Shown here: in pieces, positions 1 through 8,333 of the stretch | Layout: every line of letters begins with the position of its first letter | Position numbering within the stretch: the stretch's first letter is position 1 | Assembly (NCBI GenBank): GCA_000442015.1 | Contig: KE561203.1 | Coordinates: 1-22,367 of the forward strand | Direction: 5' to 3' | DNA length: 22,367 bases | From: Rozella allomycis CSF55 | Lineage: Eukaryota; Rozellomycota | Notes under the pieces: model-generated | Told to the model about the DNA's origin: nothing | The model's database searches: none | What the model saw: the letters and a program-made list of their open reading frames with translations, nothing else | Translations under genes and position numbers: made by a program

Positions 1-643
1 ATATTGACCTTAGTGGCACTTGAACTCTAAATACCACAAATGAATTCAATTACATTAGTGTCTTTGTACCCATTAAAAGATGTCAAAATTAAAATTTCCT
101 CTTCTTTCTTGAAATTAAAGATATATAGCATTCCAAAGAATGCCGTCTTGATTGTTTTAACCAGCAGTGATTCATATCTTAACAAGGCGGGTTTCGANTA
201 TCTTAACAAGGCGGGTTTCGAGGATGATGCTATTAAGTCATCTTTAGCATTGAGTAGATCTACTTTGATCATAAAATTGCCCATGTCCACGTTAACAGGA
301 CTGGTTGGTAATAAAAGTTCTAGAGAAATGTCGTATGGCTGATTTGTAGTTAAAATATTGCCGAAATCTAGTGAGTAGAATGGATTGTAAATCCTCTTTG
401 CACTATTATGTTAATTTGTGATAATAATTACTCAAAATTGAAGTATAGCTCGTACTTGTGACTTATTGGTGGAACATACCAATTGTAAAAGAGTATATAG
501 AAGAATGAACTTGATCCCAGCAGTAATGAAAACAGCAACAACAAGATAAAGATTTGAGATGCAAGAGTGAGAATATTAGTTTTTGTGATGTAATCGAATG
601 ATTTTTTACATGAATCATAGACAAAAGAAAAGGAAAATATCAT
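1..643 (-). CDS. Seipin family lipid-droplet/ER membrane protein, 3' end cut by window edge
   Basis: Seipin acts in the ER membrane at ER-lipid droplet contacts. Reading leftward, exon 1 is 643-432, exon 2 is 402-38 and exon 3 is 8-1 (continues outside), with two 29-nt GT-AG introns at 403-431 and 9-37. Exon 1 has a strongly hydrophobic segment (ILLLLFSLLLGSSSFF) followed by YNWYVPP, the first membrane helix and start of the lumenal domain. Exon 2 carries the most typical block: PYDISLELLLPTSPVNVDMG, then the NFMIKVDLL strand and SSSKPALLRY. The stop after FNFE is not real: it is the GTAA of the first donor. The ATG at 643 is 22 bp past the ABCE1 stop; no better in-frame start is visible. Position 198 is N inside a 23-bp duplication that inserts about eight extra residues in frame (probable assembly artefact). 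The family call is strong; the third exon is predicted from the splice pattern only. Confidence 0.85.
175..221. repeat. Two exact 23-bp copies around a single N (probable assembly join)
   Basis: Positions 175-197 and 199-221 are identical and flank the N at 198. Copy plus N is 24 nt, so the seipin frame is kept and SKPALLR is doubled in the protein. Two contigs with overlapping ends joined by one N explain this best. Confidence 0.85.
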
Positions 644-665
644 TTGCGAAATATCCGAAATGAAT

Positions 666-2587
666 TTATTCTTCCAAGAAAAAGTAGCAACCAGATGCCT
701 TTTGTTCTCTATCTTTAATAGATTCGAATTTGTTGATTCTCGGGCGATAGTTTGTTGGATCACGACGAAATGTAATTTCAAGAGATTTGAGAAATTTGTT
801 CATTCCGGTTAAAAGGGTTTGAGGTTTGTTTGCTCTTGTTTTGACAGAAGGTTGACCATCAAAAACAATAACACGATCTGCAAGATAGGTTGCCATAATG
901 AAATCGTGTTCAACAATGAAAGCAGTTTTTTTCATGTGAAGAATAGATCTGTGGAATGAGAAGAAATGGTTATTTTACCTTTTAATAACTTTGGCGGCAA
1001 TAATACGTTGTTCAGAATCCAAGTAAGCTGACGGTTCATCGATTAAATAAACATCTGCGGGAGTTCCCAAACAAATAACGATAGCTACACGTTGAAGTTC
1101 ACCGCCAGATAAATAAAGAACTTTTTGATCTAAAAGAGGGGCAATGTTTAAAGGTTTTAAAACATCAGTTTCGAATTGAGGATGCATAAACATGACTTTG
1201 ATCTTTCGAATCAAGAGCTCACGGACCGTCCCTTGTAATTAATTGAAAAGATATTAAAGTACCTTCAAATTTTGGATTTATAGTCTGTGGCTTATAAGAA
1301 ACATTTAATTTTGGCAACACAGCACCGTCATCTGGTTGTCCAATTCCAGCAAGCATTTTGATAAAAGTTGTTTTCCCAGTTCCGTTTTCTCCCAACATTA
1401 CCACAATTTCGGAATCTGAAAAAGATCCAGATTCAATTTCAAGTTTAAATGACCCTTGAGTTTTGCTCATATTTGGATAATCATAATTTCTTATTTTATC
1501 ATTTTGAAAAGCTTCTTCTGCTGCTTCGGCCATTTTAAATTGCAACGCTTCTTGTCTAAATCTTAAATTCTCAGTTGGAATATGGCCATCAAGGAAAATA
1601 TTTATCCCTTCCCTGACAGAAAATGGCATAGTCACAACTCCATAAACACTGGGCACTCCATAAAGACAACAAACAAAATCAGATAAATAATCTAAAACAC
1701 TCAAATCGTGCTCAACTACAATAACATATCTATATTTAATTGATAATAAAACTTACGCGTCAGGTCTCAAAAGTGATCTAATAACTCTACCAGCGGCCAA
1801 TCTTTGTTTTATATCCAAGTAAGAAGAAGGCTCGTCAAAGGCATACATATCAGCATTTCTTGATGCTGCGATCGCAATAGCAAATCTTTGCAATTCTCCA
1901 CCAGACAATTGGCCAACTTTTCTATCCAACACATCTTTCAAATCCAATTGTTCAATAAGCTCTTCCATTTTTCCTCTTTCATTGCTTTTCATCAACATAT
2001 CTCGCACATTATTCTCACCAACAGCTTTTGCAATGGATTCCACATATTGTGGCTTAGTCAGGGCCTTAATCTTGTCCTCTACAATCTTTTGAAAGTAAGA
2101 TTGAAGTTCAGATCCTCTAAAATGTTGCAAAACTTCTTGCCAGCTAGGTTCTTCATCATATCTTCCCAGATTCGGCTTCATTTTACCACAAAGTACCTTC
2201 AAGGCAGTACTTTTTCCAATACCGTTGGTTCCAACAAGACCTAGAACTTGGTTAGGTCTGGGCACAGGCAATCTATGCAATTTGAAAGAATTCGCTGAAT
2301 AACGATGAGTTGTGGCCTTTTCCAAATTTGTTGGCAAATTTATAATGTTAATTGCCTCAAAGGGACATTTCTTCACACATATACCACAACCAATACACAG
2401 AGTTTCAGATATAAAGGATATTTTCGATTTGGGAGTAACCTCTATACACTGCTTGCCTTTGTTGCCTCACAAAACATGTCTTACCCATTCTCACTACAGG
2501 ACAAGATCTTTTACACTCTTGCCGACATTTTTGGGGTTTACATCTATCTTCGTTGACAATAGCAATACGTGTAAGCTTGTCTGACAT
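666..2587 (-). CDS. RLI1: ABCE1/Rli1, Fe-S ABC ATPase for ribosome recycling
   Basis: ABCE1/Rli1 splits terminated ribosomes and helps initiation and ribosome export. Exons 2587-2485, 2456-1757, 1729-1263, 1231-979 and 948-666 join in frame into 601 residues, close to the yeast (608) and human (599) lengths. Introns are 28, 27, 31 and 30 nt. The N-terminal ferredoxin-like domain has all eight cluster cysteines: 16, 21, 25, 29 and 55, 58, 61, 65. NBD1 has Walker [10 protein letters not shown] (about 110-118), the signature [10 protein letters not shown] and Walker [13 protein letters not shown]2 has [19 protein letters not shown] and [10 protein letters not shown], and the protein ends with the expected NYRPRIN block and a YFFLEE tail. 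Spliced this way it is a full, intact gene. It is transcribed away from the CAP/SEC-C gene; 194 bp separate the two start codons. Confidence 0.97.
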
Positions 2588-2781
2588 TTCAAGAAAAAAT
2601 CACTAGAACCAGGGTTTAGCCGTTTAGGTGGTATTATATCCAACTTCAGCATTGTCTTTCAAAGATACTTAAAATTTTATTAACAAGAATATAATATATT
2701 TTTATGCTTGAATGTAATTAACTGCAAATAGAAATTATCAAAAAATAATTCACGCAAAGCCACACCACTTCCTGACAAACA

Positions 2782-3575
2782 ATGGTTGCCGTTGAAAATC
2801 AAACAAGAGATATGAACGCTAACATCGGCTCAGGCTTACCTGGACAATCCAAAGTAACTACGTTCCCAGTGACAAATGAATACAACGTTTGCAAAGTCAT
2901 CAATGACACTACTCTAAACACTCTTCTATTCTTCAGAGGATGCAAAGATTGCGAGTACACTATTGATAACTATACGACGAAAATAATGGTTCAAGAATGC
3001 AATAATTTGAAAATACATGTAAAAGGAAAAATTATGACAAGTGTAATTGAAATCTGGAAGTGTGACACAGTTGATATAGACGTAAGTTACAACTTTCTAT
3101 TAAATACTAGATTCATACAAAAACATTGACTCTTCAATTGGATTTGTCTTCAAATATTAATATTGTGTACGACACCAAAGAACATTACCAAGCGTTAATT
3201 TGGGCTGGTTGTGAAAACGTTCAATTGGGTTTCAATGACTACAAAGTGGAGGATGCAGATGATGGTTTATTTAAAACAGGTCTTGTTCAAATGAGAGAGC
3301 TATTTCCTTCAGTCCTTGATGATGTCGACCAATTTATTGTTCGCTTCATCAAAGGAAAATTGAGATTGGAAAGAGTTGTTCGTTTACAAAACGGTTATCC
3401 TACGACAGAAAGAGAAGCACGCGAGTTCGATCAAAGACAAGAGGAGGCTCTTCGCAAATTGGCAGAACAATCTGGAATTAAAATTAAACCAAAGCCGACG
3501 AAAACAGTTGGTAGGAATGATCCTTGTATTTGTGGATCTGTTCGGAAATACAAAAAATGCTGTGGTGCAGTTTAA
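2782..3575 (+). CDS. CAP C-terminal (C-CAP) domain protein with C-terminal SEC-C zinc motif
   Basis: Two exons, 2782-3081 and 3111-3575, around a 29-nt intron give 254 residues. Residues about 28-150 resemble the beta-helical C-terminal domain of cyclase-associated protein (CAP), which binds actin: alternating strands such as CEYTIDNYTTKIMVQECNNL and KGKIMTSVIEIWKCDTVDID. The N-terminal CAP regions (adenylyl-cyclase binding, helical-folded domain, WH2) are absent. A charged helical stretch rich in E, R and K follows. The last 20 residues are a textbook SEC-C motif, GRNDPCICG...KKCCG, with cysteines 239, 241, 250 and 251 placed for zinc binding as at the end of bacterial SecA. Related C-CAP folds occur in tubulin cofactor C and RP2, so binding of actin versus another partner is open. 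The stop is 4 bp from the stop of the convergent gene. Confidence 0.8.
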
Positions 3576-3579
3576 TAAA

Positions 3580-4011
3580 CTACATTTTTTCTTGTAAAAA
3601 ATCTTTTAAAACTTCCTGAACACTTTTTAGAATGACTCTTACCTTGAGTTCAGTGATTTGATTTTTTCGTATAAATTTGGATATTAAATACACGTAAGAG
3701 ATGACTTTACTCATTGTAACTGATTTCTTTTGTCCATCTGGTAGGTTGTTCATGTTATTCAGACAAGTTTGATATTTTATTATGACAGCAGCAATCATTT
3801 TGTTTTTGTATTTCAATCCGTATAATATAGACTCTAACGAATCTTTTGTCACGGCTTCAACTAGAACTGGTTGGCTTTGAGTGCTGGCAGCGCTAAACGG
3901 TGTGGCGTCGTGGGCTGAAAGGATGTTATTAAATGAGAATATAGGGGTATTATTTTGGGGAAGTAACGAAAAGTTGTCCAGAAATTGGTTTTGCGACAAA
4001 TTACGCTCCAT
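3580..4011 (-). CDS. Hypothetical protein, 143 aa, helical C-terminal half
   Basis: Single-exon open frame from ATG at 4011 to TAG at 3580-3582; one of only two genes here ending in TAG. I do not recognise the family. The first 55 residues are polar and low in charge (N, Q, S, P rich). From about residue 56 (KDSLESILYGLKYKNKM) to the end the chain is strongly helix-forming with regularly spaced I/L/V and many K, as in a small helical-bundle or adaptor subunit. No membrane segment or signal peptide is seen. It starts 30 bp after the stop of the CX9C gene on the same strand and ends 4 bp from the convergent C-CAP gene. A Mediator-type subunit was considered but nothing diagnostic is present. 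That it is coding rests on length, composition and the neat fit between neighbours. Confidence 0.65.
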   Translation of the reverse strand: MERNLSQNQFLDNFSLLPQNNTPIFSFNNILSAHDATPFSAASTQSQPVLVEAVTKDSLESILYGLKYKNKMIAAVIIKYQTCLNNMNNLPDGQKKSVTMSKVISYVYLISKFIRKNQITELKVRVILKSVQEVLKDFLQEKM

Positions 4012-4041
4012 CTTTACCAGGGTTCATCTTTAAAAAAGCGG

Positions 4042-4452
4042 TTACTTAAAAAATTTATCTATTTCTACAATTTTAACACTTTTGTGATTTTCTGAAGCCT
4101 CTTTTGTACACTGTTTGAGTTCCTTTATCAATGGTTTGCATTTATCATAGTAGACTGTGGAATTCATGCAGTTCATAGTTTTATCTGCTATTTCTTTACA
4201 ATCTGAATATATTTTATCGTAATTAGAAACACTTTTAATTTATTTATATGATATATATTACTTTTTTCTAATGCAGTTTCGATAGACGTTTTCGTATTCT
4301 ACACATCTCACTTTGTAAGAGCTGCTATGTGCCATCACACATTTTTTAAATACATTAAACTCTTGTGCACATTTTTCTTCTACTAGAGGCAGCAAGGGAT
4401 CGAATGTGTACCCCAAGGAGGTCATTAAATTTAGGAAATATGCTAAAATCAT
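4042..4452 (-). CDS. Four-CX9C (double CHCH) mitochondrial intermembrane-space protein, CHCHD5/Mix14-like
   Basis: Exon 1 (4452-4262) and exon 2 (4231-4042) are joined across a 30-nt intron (4232-4261). The apparent stop after CIRKK is the GTAA of the donor. The 126-residue product has four CX9C motifs: CAQEFNVFKKC, CVEYENVYRNC, CKEIADKTMNC and CKPLIKELKQC. Two twin-CX9C hairpins like this are the substrate pattern of Mia40/Erv1 oxidative import into the intermembrane space. The first pair has C-X9-C-X11-C-X9-C spacing, as I recall for CHCHD5/Mix14; NDUFA8 also has two such hairpins but is longer. The ATG at 4452 follows the carrier's stop codon directly. Starting at the second ATG (4425) would drop a hydrophobic ILAYFLNL stretch and give 117 residues, more usual for this soluble class. 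The start is therefore uncertain. Confidence 0.8.
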
Positions 4453-5459
4453 TTATTCTTCACTTTTTAAAAGCTCCAACATATTTTCATACACGAAAAA
4501 TGTAACAGCAGAGGATGGTCCACTTTTTATGAGTGCTGGAGTAAGACCTCTAAATAGAGACTTGGGGCCTTCTTGAGTTAATATCTTAAAGAATGATTTT
4601 GACCAGCTGCATGGTATTGAAGGTACTGATTGGATCAACATCGAACGTTGAGGAGTTTGAATCTGTTTATAAAAACGATCATCTAGAGTACCTGCATACG
4701 CTTCCTAATAACATCGAAAGGCATTGTTATTGTTTTAGCAATAATACCTGAGAGCCCTCCAGCAAAAAATGAAGAATTAAATTGCCAGTCTTCGCTAATT
4801 CTGTCCAGAATCTTTCGGATTCCTTCGTACGAGTAAAAGATAATACCCATATAAGGGCCAACTTGAATAATTGTTGGCACCAGACCTTTATAAAATCCGA
4901 CAAGCCCTTCAGATTTAAGAATTGTTCTGACTGCCTCTGAATACGTACGATATATCTAACGTCAAAATCTTTTCCATCTCCAAACCTTTTGATCTCCATT
5001 TCCTTGAACAGCAAATCTTGTTCTCAAAATGTCGAATGGATATGTACACGAAGATGCCACAATTCCTGACAAAGCCCCAGTTAACATTTTATCTATGTTC
5101 AATGGAATTGGATCAGCGAAGTACTGGCCACCTGAATTTATGAAACTTAAAACTTACTGAGTTTTTGAATTTATTCAAATAACTGTAGGTTTGAAACTGA
5201 AAAGCGCTGTAAAATAAATATAAAAATTCCGCACTCAAATTACCCTTCCAGAGGGCCTAAAATGAAAAAGGCCATTTTCATATACTTGTATTCCTTCTTT
5301 GTGGATTATTCTCCTAGCTGTTACGATCACGTTTCTATATTCCGGTGCGCTATTCACCTGCATTCTAATTTTCACGACATCTAGCGGCGCTATGACAAAT
5401 CTTGAGCATAATCCTGCAGTAGCTCCTGCTATCACTTTATCATAATCATGTTTCTTCAT
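4453..5459 (-). CDS. TPC1: Mitochondrial carrier, thiamine pyrophosphate carrier (TPC1/SLC25A19) type
   Basis: Five exons (5459-5286, 5256-5158, 5123-4986, 4955-4692, 4662-4453) give 294 residues, the normal size of a six-helix inner-membrane carrier. Introns are 29, 34, 30 and 29 nt, all in phase 0. The three repeats each carry the PX[D/E]XX[K/R] signature: PLDVVK near 25-30, PFDILR near 120-125 and PFDVIR near 216-221. The opening DYDKVIAGATAGLCSRFVIA, the ALWKGN block and IIQVGPYMGIIFYSYE fit thiamine pyrophosphate carriers best; substrate is inferred from family resemblance. The 34-nt intron is the only choice keeping frame, because the nearer CAG at 5132 leads to a stop. I chose ATG 5459; a longer reading frame upstream starts only with GTG. 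The TAA stop is immediately followed, in the same frame, by the ATG of the CX9C gene. Confidence 0.9.
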
Positions 5460-5935
5460 TTTTCCTCTCACTTTAAAGTTTACTTTGTCGCTGTGATTGT
5501 CTTTGATTTTGATTCCAAATTTTCAAAACAGAATAGTGATATTTGGCCTTTAAATTCTCCAACTTAACGTTGATGATGCAGGTATAGCTTCTATAATTGG
5601 GAAAACACATGGTTTAAATTTCGTATTGGCTCTATTTTGAGGTGTTTTAATTTGACCTTGAAAGGATGAACGATTATTCCACGACTGTGATGGTTTATGA
5701 TTTCATAACGACAAGGATTAATATTGCGAAAGATTAAGATATTTAATCCCTAAACCTAAATAAGGAGGTTAGAAGTGCTAGATCCTTAGGATGTCATGGT
5801 AGTGCTATGACTCTATTGCTAATATAAATCTTTGCATATCATGTTCCTTTTAAGATTTAATGATCATTTAATTCATGATTAAGAGCTACAAATTATTTTC
5901 GCATTGTAACGAATTTCAATTCGAAATTTAGCAAA
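5460..5935. other. 476-bp intergenic region between divergent genes, with two hairpins
   Basis: It separates the carrier and IMP1 start codons, so it should hold both promoters. No convincing reading frame is seen on either strand. Two hairpin-forming stretches lie in the middle: a 7-bp perfect stem (5715-5721 with 5743-5749) and a 7-bp stem with one G-T pair and a 5-nt loop (5793-5811). A short structured RNA gene is possible, but no tRNA, snRNA or snoRNA box set is complete. Confidence 0.4.
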
Positions 5936-6420
5936 ATGACCTATGTCAAATTTGCCACAAACGTAGCTACTTTATGCATAGGACTTGATTTTATTTCTAA
6001 TTTTATTAACATTAAGTTTGTATTAATATAAGTCTATAATTTCAGGCCCAAGGCATGTCGATGCTTCCAACAATGGATAGTGGTTTGTATGTTGTAGATA
6101 AGTTTTCGCAAAATTGGAGACAATGGAAAGTCGGAGACATTATTATGTTCGAGTCTCCAATAGAGAGAGGTGCGCTTTTGTGCAAGAGGATAGCAGCTTT
6201 AGTAACATTAACCCTATAATATGAGTAGCCCGGAGATCAGGCTTGTATTAATCCTGAAGGATTGGAAGACACATACTGCGTAGTTCCAAAAGGTTCCATT
6301 TGGGTATTGGGTGATAATTTGGCCTACAGTAGAGATTCCAGGTTATATGGACCAATACCAATAAATTTGATACGAGGCCGTGTAATATACAAAGTAATTT
6401 TTTGCTTCTTTAGGAATTAG
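5936..6420 (+). CDS. IMP1: Mitochondrial inner membrane protease subunit 1 (signal peptidase I family)
   Basis: IMP1 is the S26-family peptidase that removes intermembrane-space sorting signals. Exons 5936-6019, 6046-6201 and 6229-6420 are joined by 26- and 27-nt introns and give 143 residues. The catalytic serine box is GMSMLPTMDSG (Ser33) and the general-base lysine is in LLCKRIAALPGD (Lys75). The C-terminal substrate-pocket block is VPKGSIWVLGDNLAYSRDSR followed by YGPIPINLIRGRVIY. The N-terminus has one moderately hydrophobic segment suited to the single inner-membrane anchor. The 3' end is uncertain: read straight through it ends in FCFFRN and TAG at 6418, but a possible 20-nt GT-AG intron (6394-6413) would give a different short tail ending at TAG 6438-6440. 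Convergent with the TXNDC9-like gene. Confidence 0.9.
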
Positions 6421-6484
6421 CTAAAACCTTGGCCTTGTAGGGTGAAATGACAATGCTAGAATTAATAAACCAAATTGTAATCAT

Positions 6485-7119
6485 TTATTCATCGTCGTCG
6501 TCATTGATATTGTCAGTGCCGAAATCAAAAATAGATTTTTTAGTGTTAGATTTAAGTAATATTACACTTTCTTTGGTCAGACGCTTTTCCAAAGAATCAG
6601 TTGTAAAATTGTCCTTGTTACCAAACTCCTCAAAACCTATTATTCTAGGAAAAAATAAATTGATTTCTTACTTGTCTACAGAAATACCATCTATGAAGCC
6701 AATGACACAGGGAAGAACTCGAATTTGTAATTTGTCGACTAAAAATGGGCACTTGTCAACCAGAATTCGAACAAACCTTGTTTCAAAATGAGTTCTAGCC
6801 AATTGTTGCAAGTGATGATCCATGATCTGACATCTTTTAAAATCCTTATGGTAGAAATGAACCAAGACTCTCTTGGTTGATGTTGTAATATTTAAAATTT
6901 CCTTGTCATTTGTAGCTTCGAAATATTCACCATGTCCATTTTCTCTCATTCTACTAAGTTCCAAAGATCTATAACACAAAGGAGTTGTATTTACTGTCGT
7001 TTTAGCTCTTCCATCCGTCTTTCACGATAAGAGGCAAGTTCATCATCTTCAGTATTTAAAATTTGATCTATTGAATCTTCACTGCAGTCCGATTCGTCAT
7101 CATAATGGCTTTTTATCAT
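6485..7119 (-). CDS. TXNDC9/phosducin-like thioredoxin-fold protein
   Basis: Exons 7119-6995, 6968-6672 and 6644-6485 are joined by 26- and 27-nt introns into 193 residues. The N-terminal third is acidic and charged, ending in ERRMEELKRQ and then NGHGEYFEA, the helix and start of the thioredoxin-like fold. VLVHFYHKDFKRCQIMDHHL matches the TXNDC9/Plp1 block with a single cysteine where true thioredoxins have CXXC, so redox activity is unlikely. The chain continues with PFLVDKLQIRVLPCVIGF, GFEEFGNKDNFTT and an acidic NDDDDE tail. In yeast and animals this family works with the CCT chaperonin in tubulin and actin folding. The start codon lies only 45 bp from the start of the divergent RRM gene; the frame is still open upstream of 7119, so a longer N-terminus is not excluded. 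Confidence 0.88.
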
Positions 7120-7164
7120 TTTGCCCTCAAAGTCTGAATTAAGGAATTTCTTAAAACTCTCTAC
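7120..7164. promoter_or_regulatory. 45-bp divergent intergenic interval (bidirectional promoter region)
   Basis: Only 45 bp separate the ATG codons of the TXNDC9-like gene and the RRM gene. Any core promoter and both 5' UTRs must fit here or reach into the opposite gene. No clear TATA box is seen. Inference from gene layout. Confidence 0.4.
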
Positions 7165-8313
7165 ATGCAAACTGACACAGGAGCACCAACAACGACGTTA
7201 TGGATGGGTGATATTGACCCTTGGATGGATGAAAATTATATAAGACAAATTTTTGCGCTGATGGGAGAGCCAAAAGTGTCCGCACGTATTATTAGAGATA
7301 GAGCCACTGGTGCTTCGGCAGGATATTGTTTTGTTGATTTCCCGACACATGAAATATGCGCACATATGATGACGCATGTTAACGGACAACCTATGCCCGG
7401 AGGGACCGGAAAAGTGTTCAGGCTAAACTGGGCAACTGGAAGTGGGACCAATGTGAATACTGGCTATTATGGATCAGCGTAAACTATAAAAATGAAATAT
7501 ATGTAGTACTGATTTATCCATTTATGTTGGAGATCTTAGTCCAGATGTTAACGACTACGTATTGATGGTATGAAACCGAGTCCATTTAAAATTAGACATT
7601 TTTCCAGCAAAATTTTAAAAGTGTAAGATCTGCTAAGGTCATGACTGATCCCACTAATGGTGTTTCAAGAGGTAAACTATACCTAATCTACTAACTAGGC
7701 TATGGCTACGTAAGATTCATGGATGAAGATGAATATCAAAGAGCAATAACAGAAATGAATGGTCAAGTTTTATGTGGACTTTGCATAAAAGTTGCTCCAG
7801 CATCTGTAAAAAGACCTCATGCGGCCATGGCACAACAACCTAATTCTTGGGCTAACAATGTGGCTACTATTTTCAACAGCTTGCCCTATGCTTTGCCTTA
7901 TTGGCTTCCCTACGAACCAAACATGGGAGTTCTCCATATGATAGGAGTGCCTGAAAGAGTTAACGAAGAAGATATTCGAAAGTAACTGGCATATTTTTAG
8001 TATAAATAGCTTATTAGGTGGTTATGGAGATATTTGCGATATAAAATTTTCTTACCATCACCATTTCCGTGAAGCGTTTGTTATTTTTGCGACCAGGCTA
8101 GATGTTGAAAGAGTTCTTTACAGAGTTGGCAGGGAAGTTGTTATGGGTGGTATGAATGTTGTAATAAATATGGCACCCCCTAAAATAACAGAGAAAATAG
8201 CCAGGAAAGTCATGGCGAATCCTGATGTGAAAACATCTAATGCAATGTTCGTAGCTGAGCAAGCCTACAAATTAAGGATATTTGATAGACCTATAGTGTT
8301 GCCAACTCATTAA
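7165..8313 (+). CDS. Three-RRM RNA-binding protein, Nam8/Csx1/TRNAU1AP (SECp43)-like
   Basis: Exons 7165-7478, 7507-7567, 7596-7671, 7699-7981 and 8010-8313 are joined by 28-, 28-, 27- and 28-nt introns into 345 residues. RRM1 starts with TLWMGDIDPWMDENYI and has RNP1 AGYCFVDF. RRM2 starts SIYVGDLSPDVNDYVL, continues FKSVRSAKVMTDPTNGVSRGYGYVRF, and is the usual Nam8/TRNAU1AP arrangement. A third, degenerate RRM near the C-terminus begins VLHMIGVPERVNEEDI and runs to AFVIFATRLDVERVL. Fungal relatives act in U1 snRNP-linked splicing (Nam8) or mRNA stability (Csx1); the animal one binds selenocysteine tRNA. Three RRMs favour the fungal type, but the exact role is not visible. For intron 2 the nearer acceptor at 7595 was chosen because it gives LMTFFQQNFKSVR. 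The stop is 20 bp from the convergent Rco1-like stop. Confidence 0.9.
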
Positions 8314-8333
8314 TGATATTAATAAAATTAAAT

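Noticed and set aside
2305-2584. Two overlapping plus-strand open frames near the start of ABCE1
   Set aside because: Antisense to the Fe-S cluster exons of ABCE1, with no family resemblance.
6668-6979. Active thioredoxin
   Set aside because: The expected CXXC site is DFKRC with a single cysteine, as in TXNDC9/phosducin-like proteins, so a redox role is not supported.
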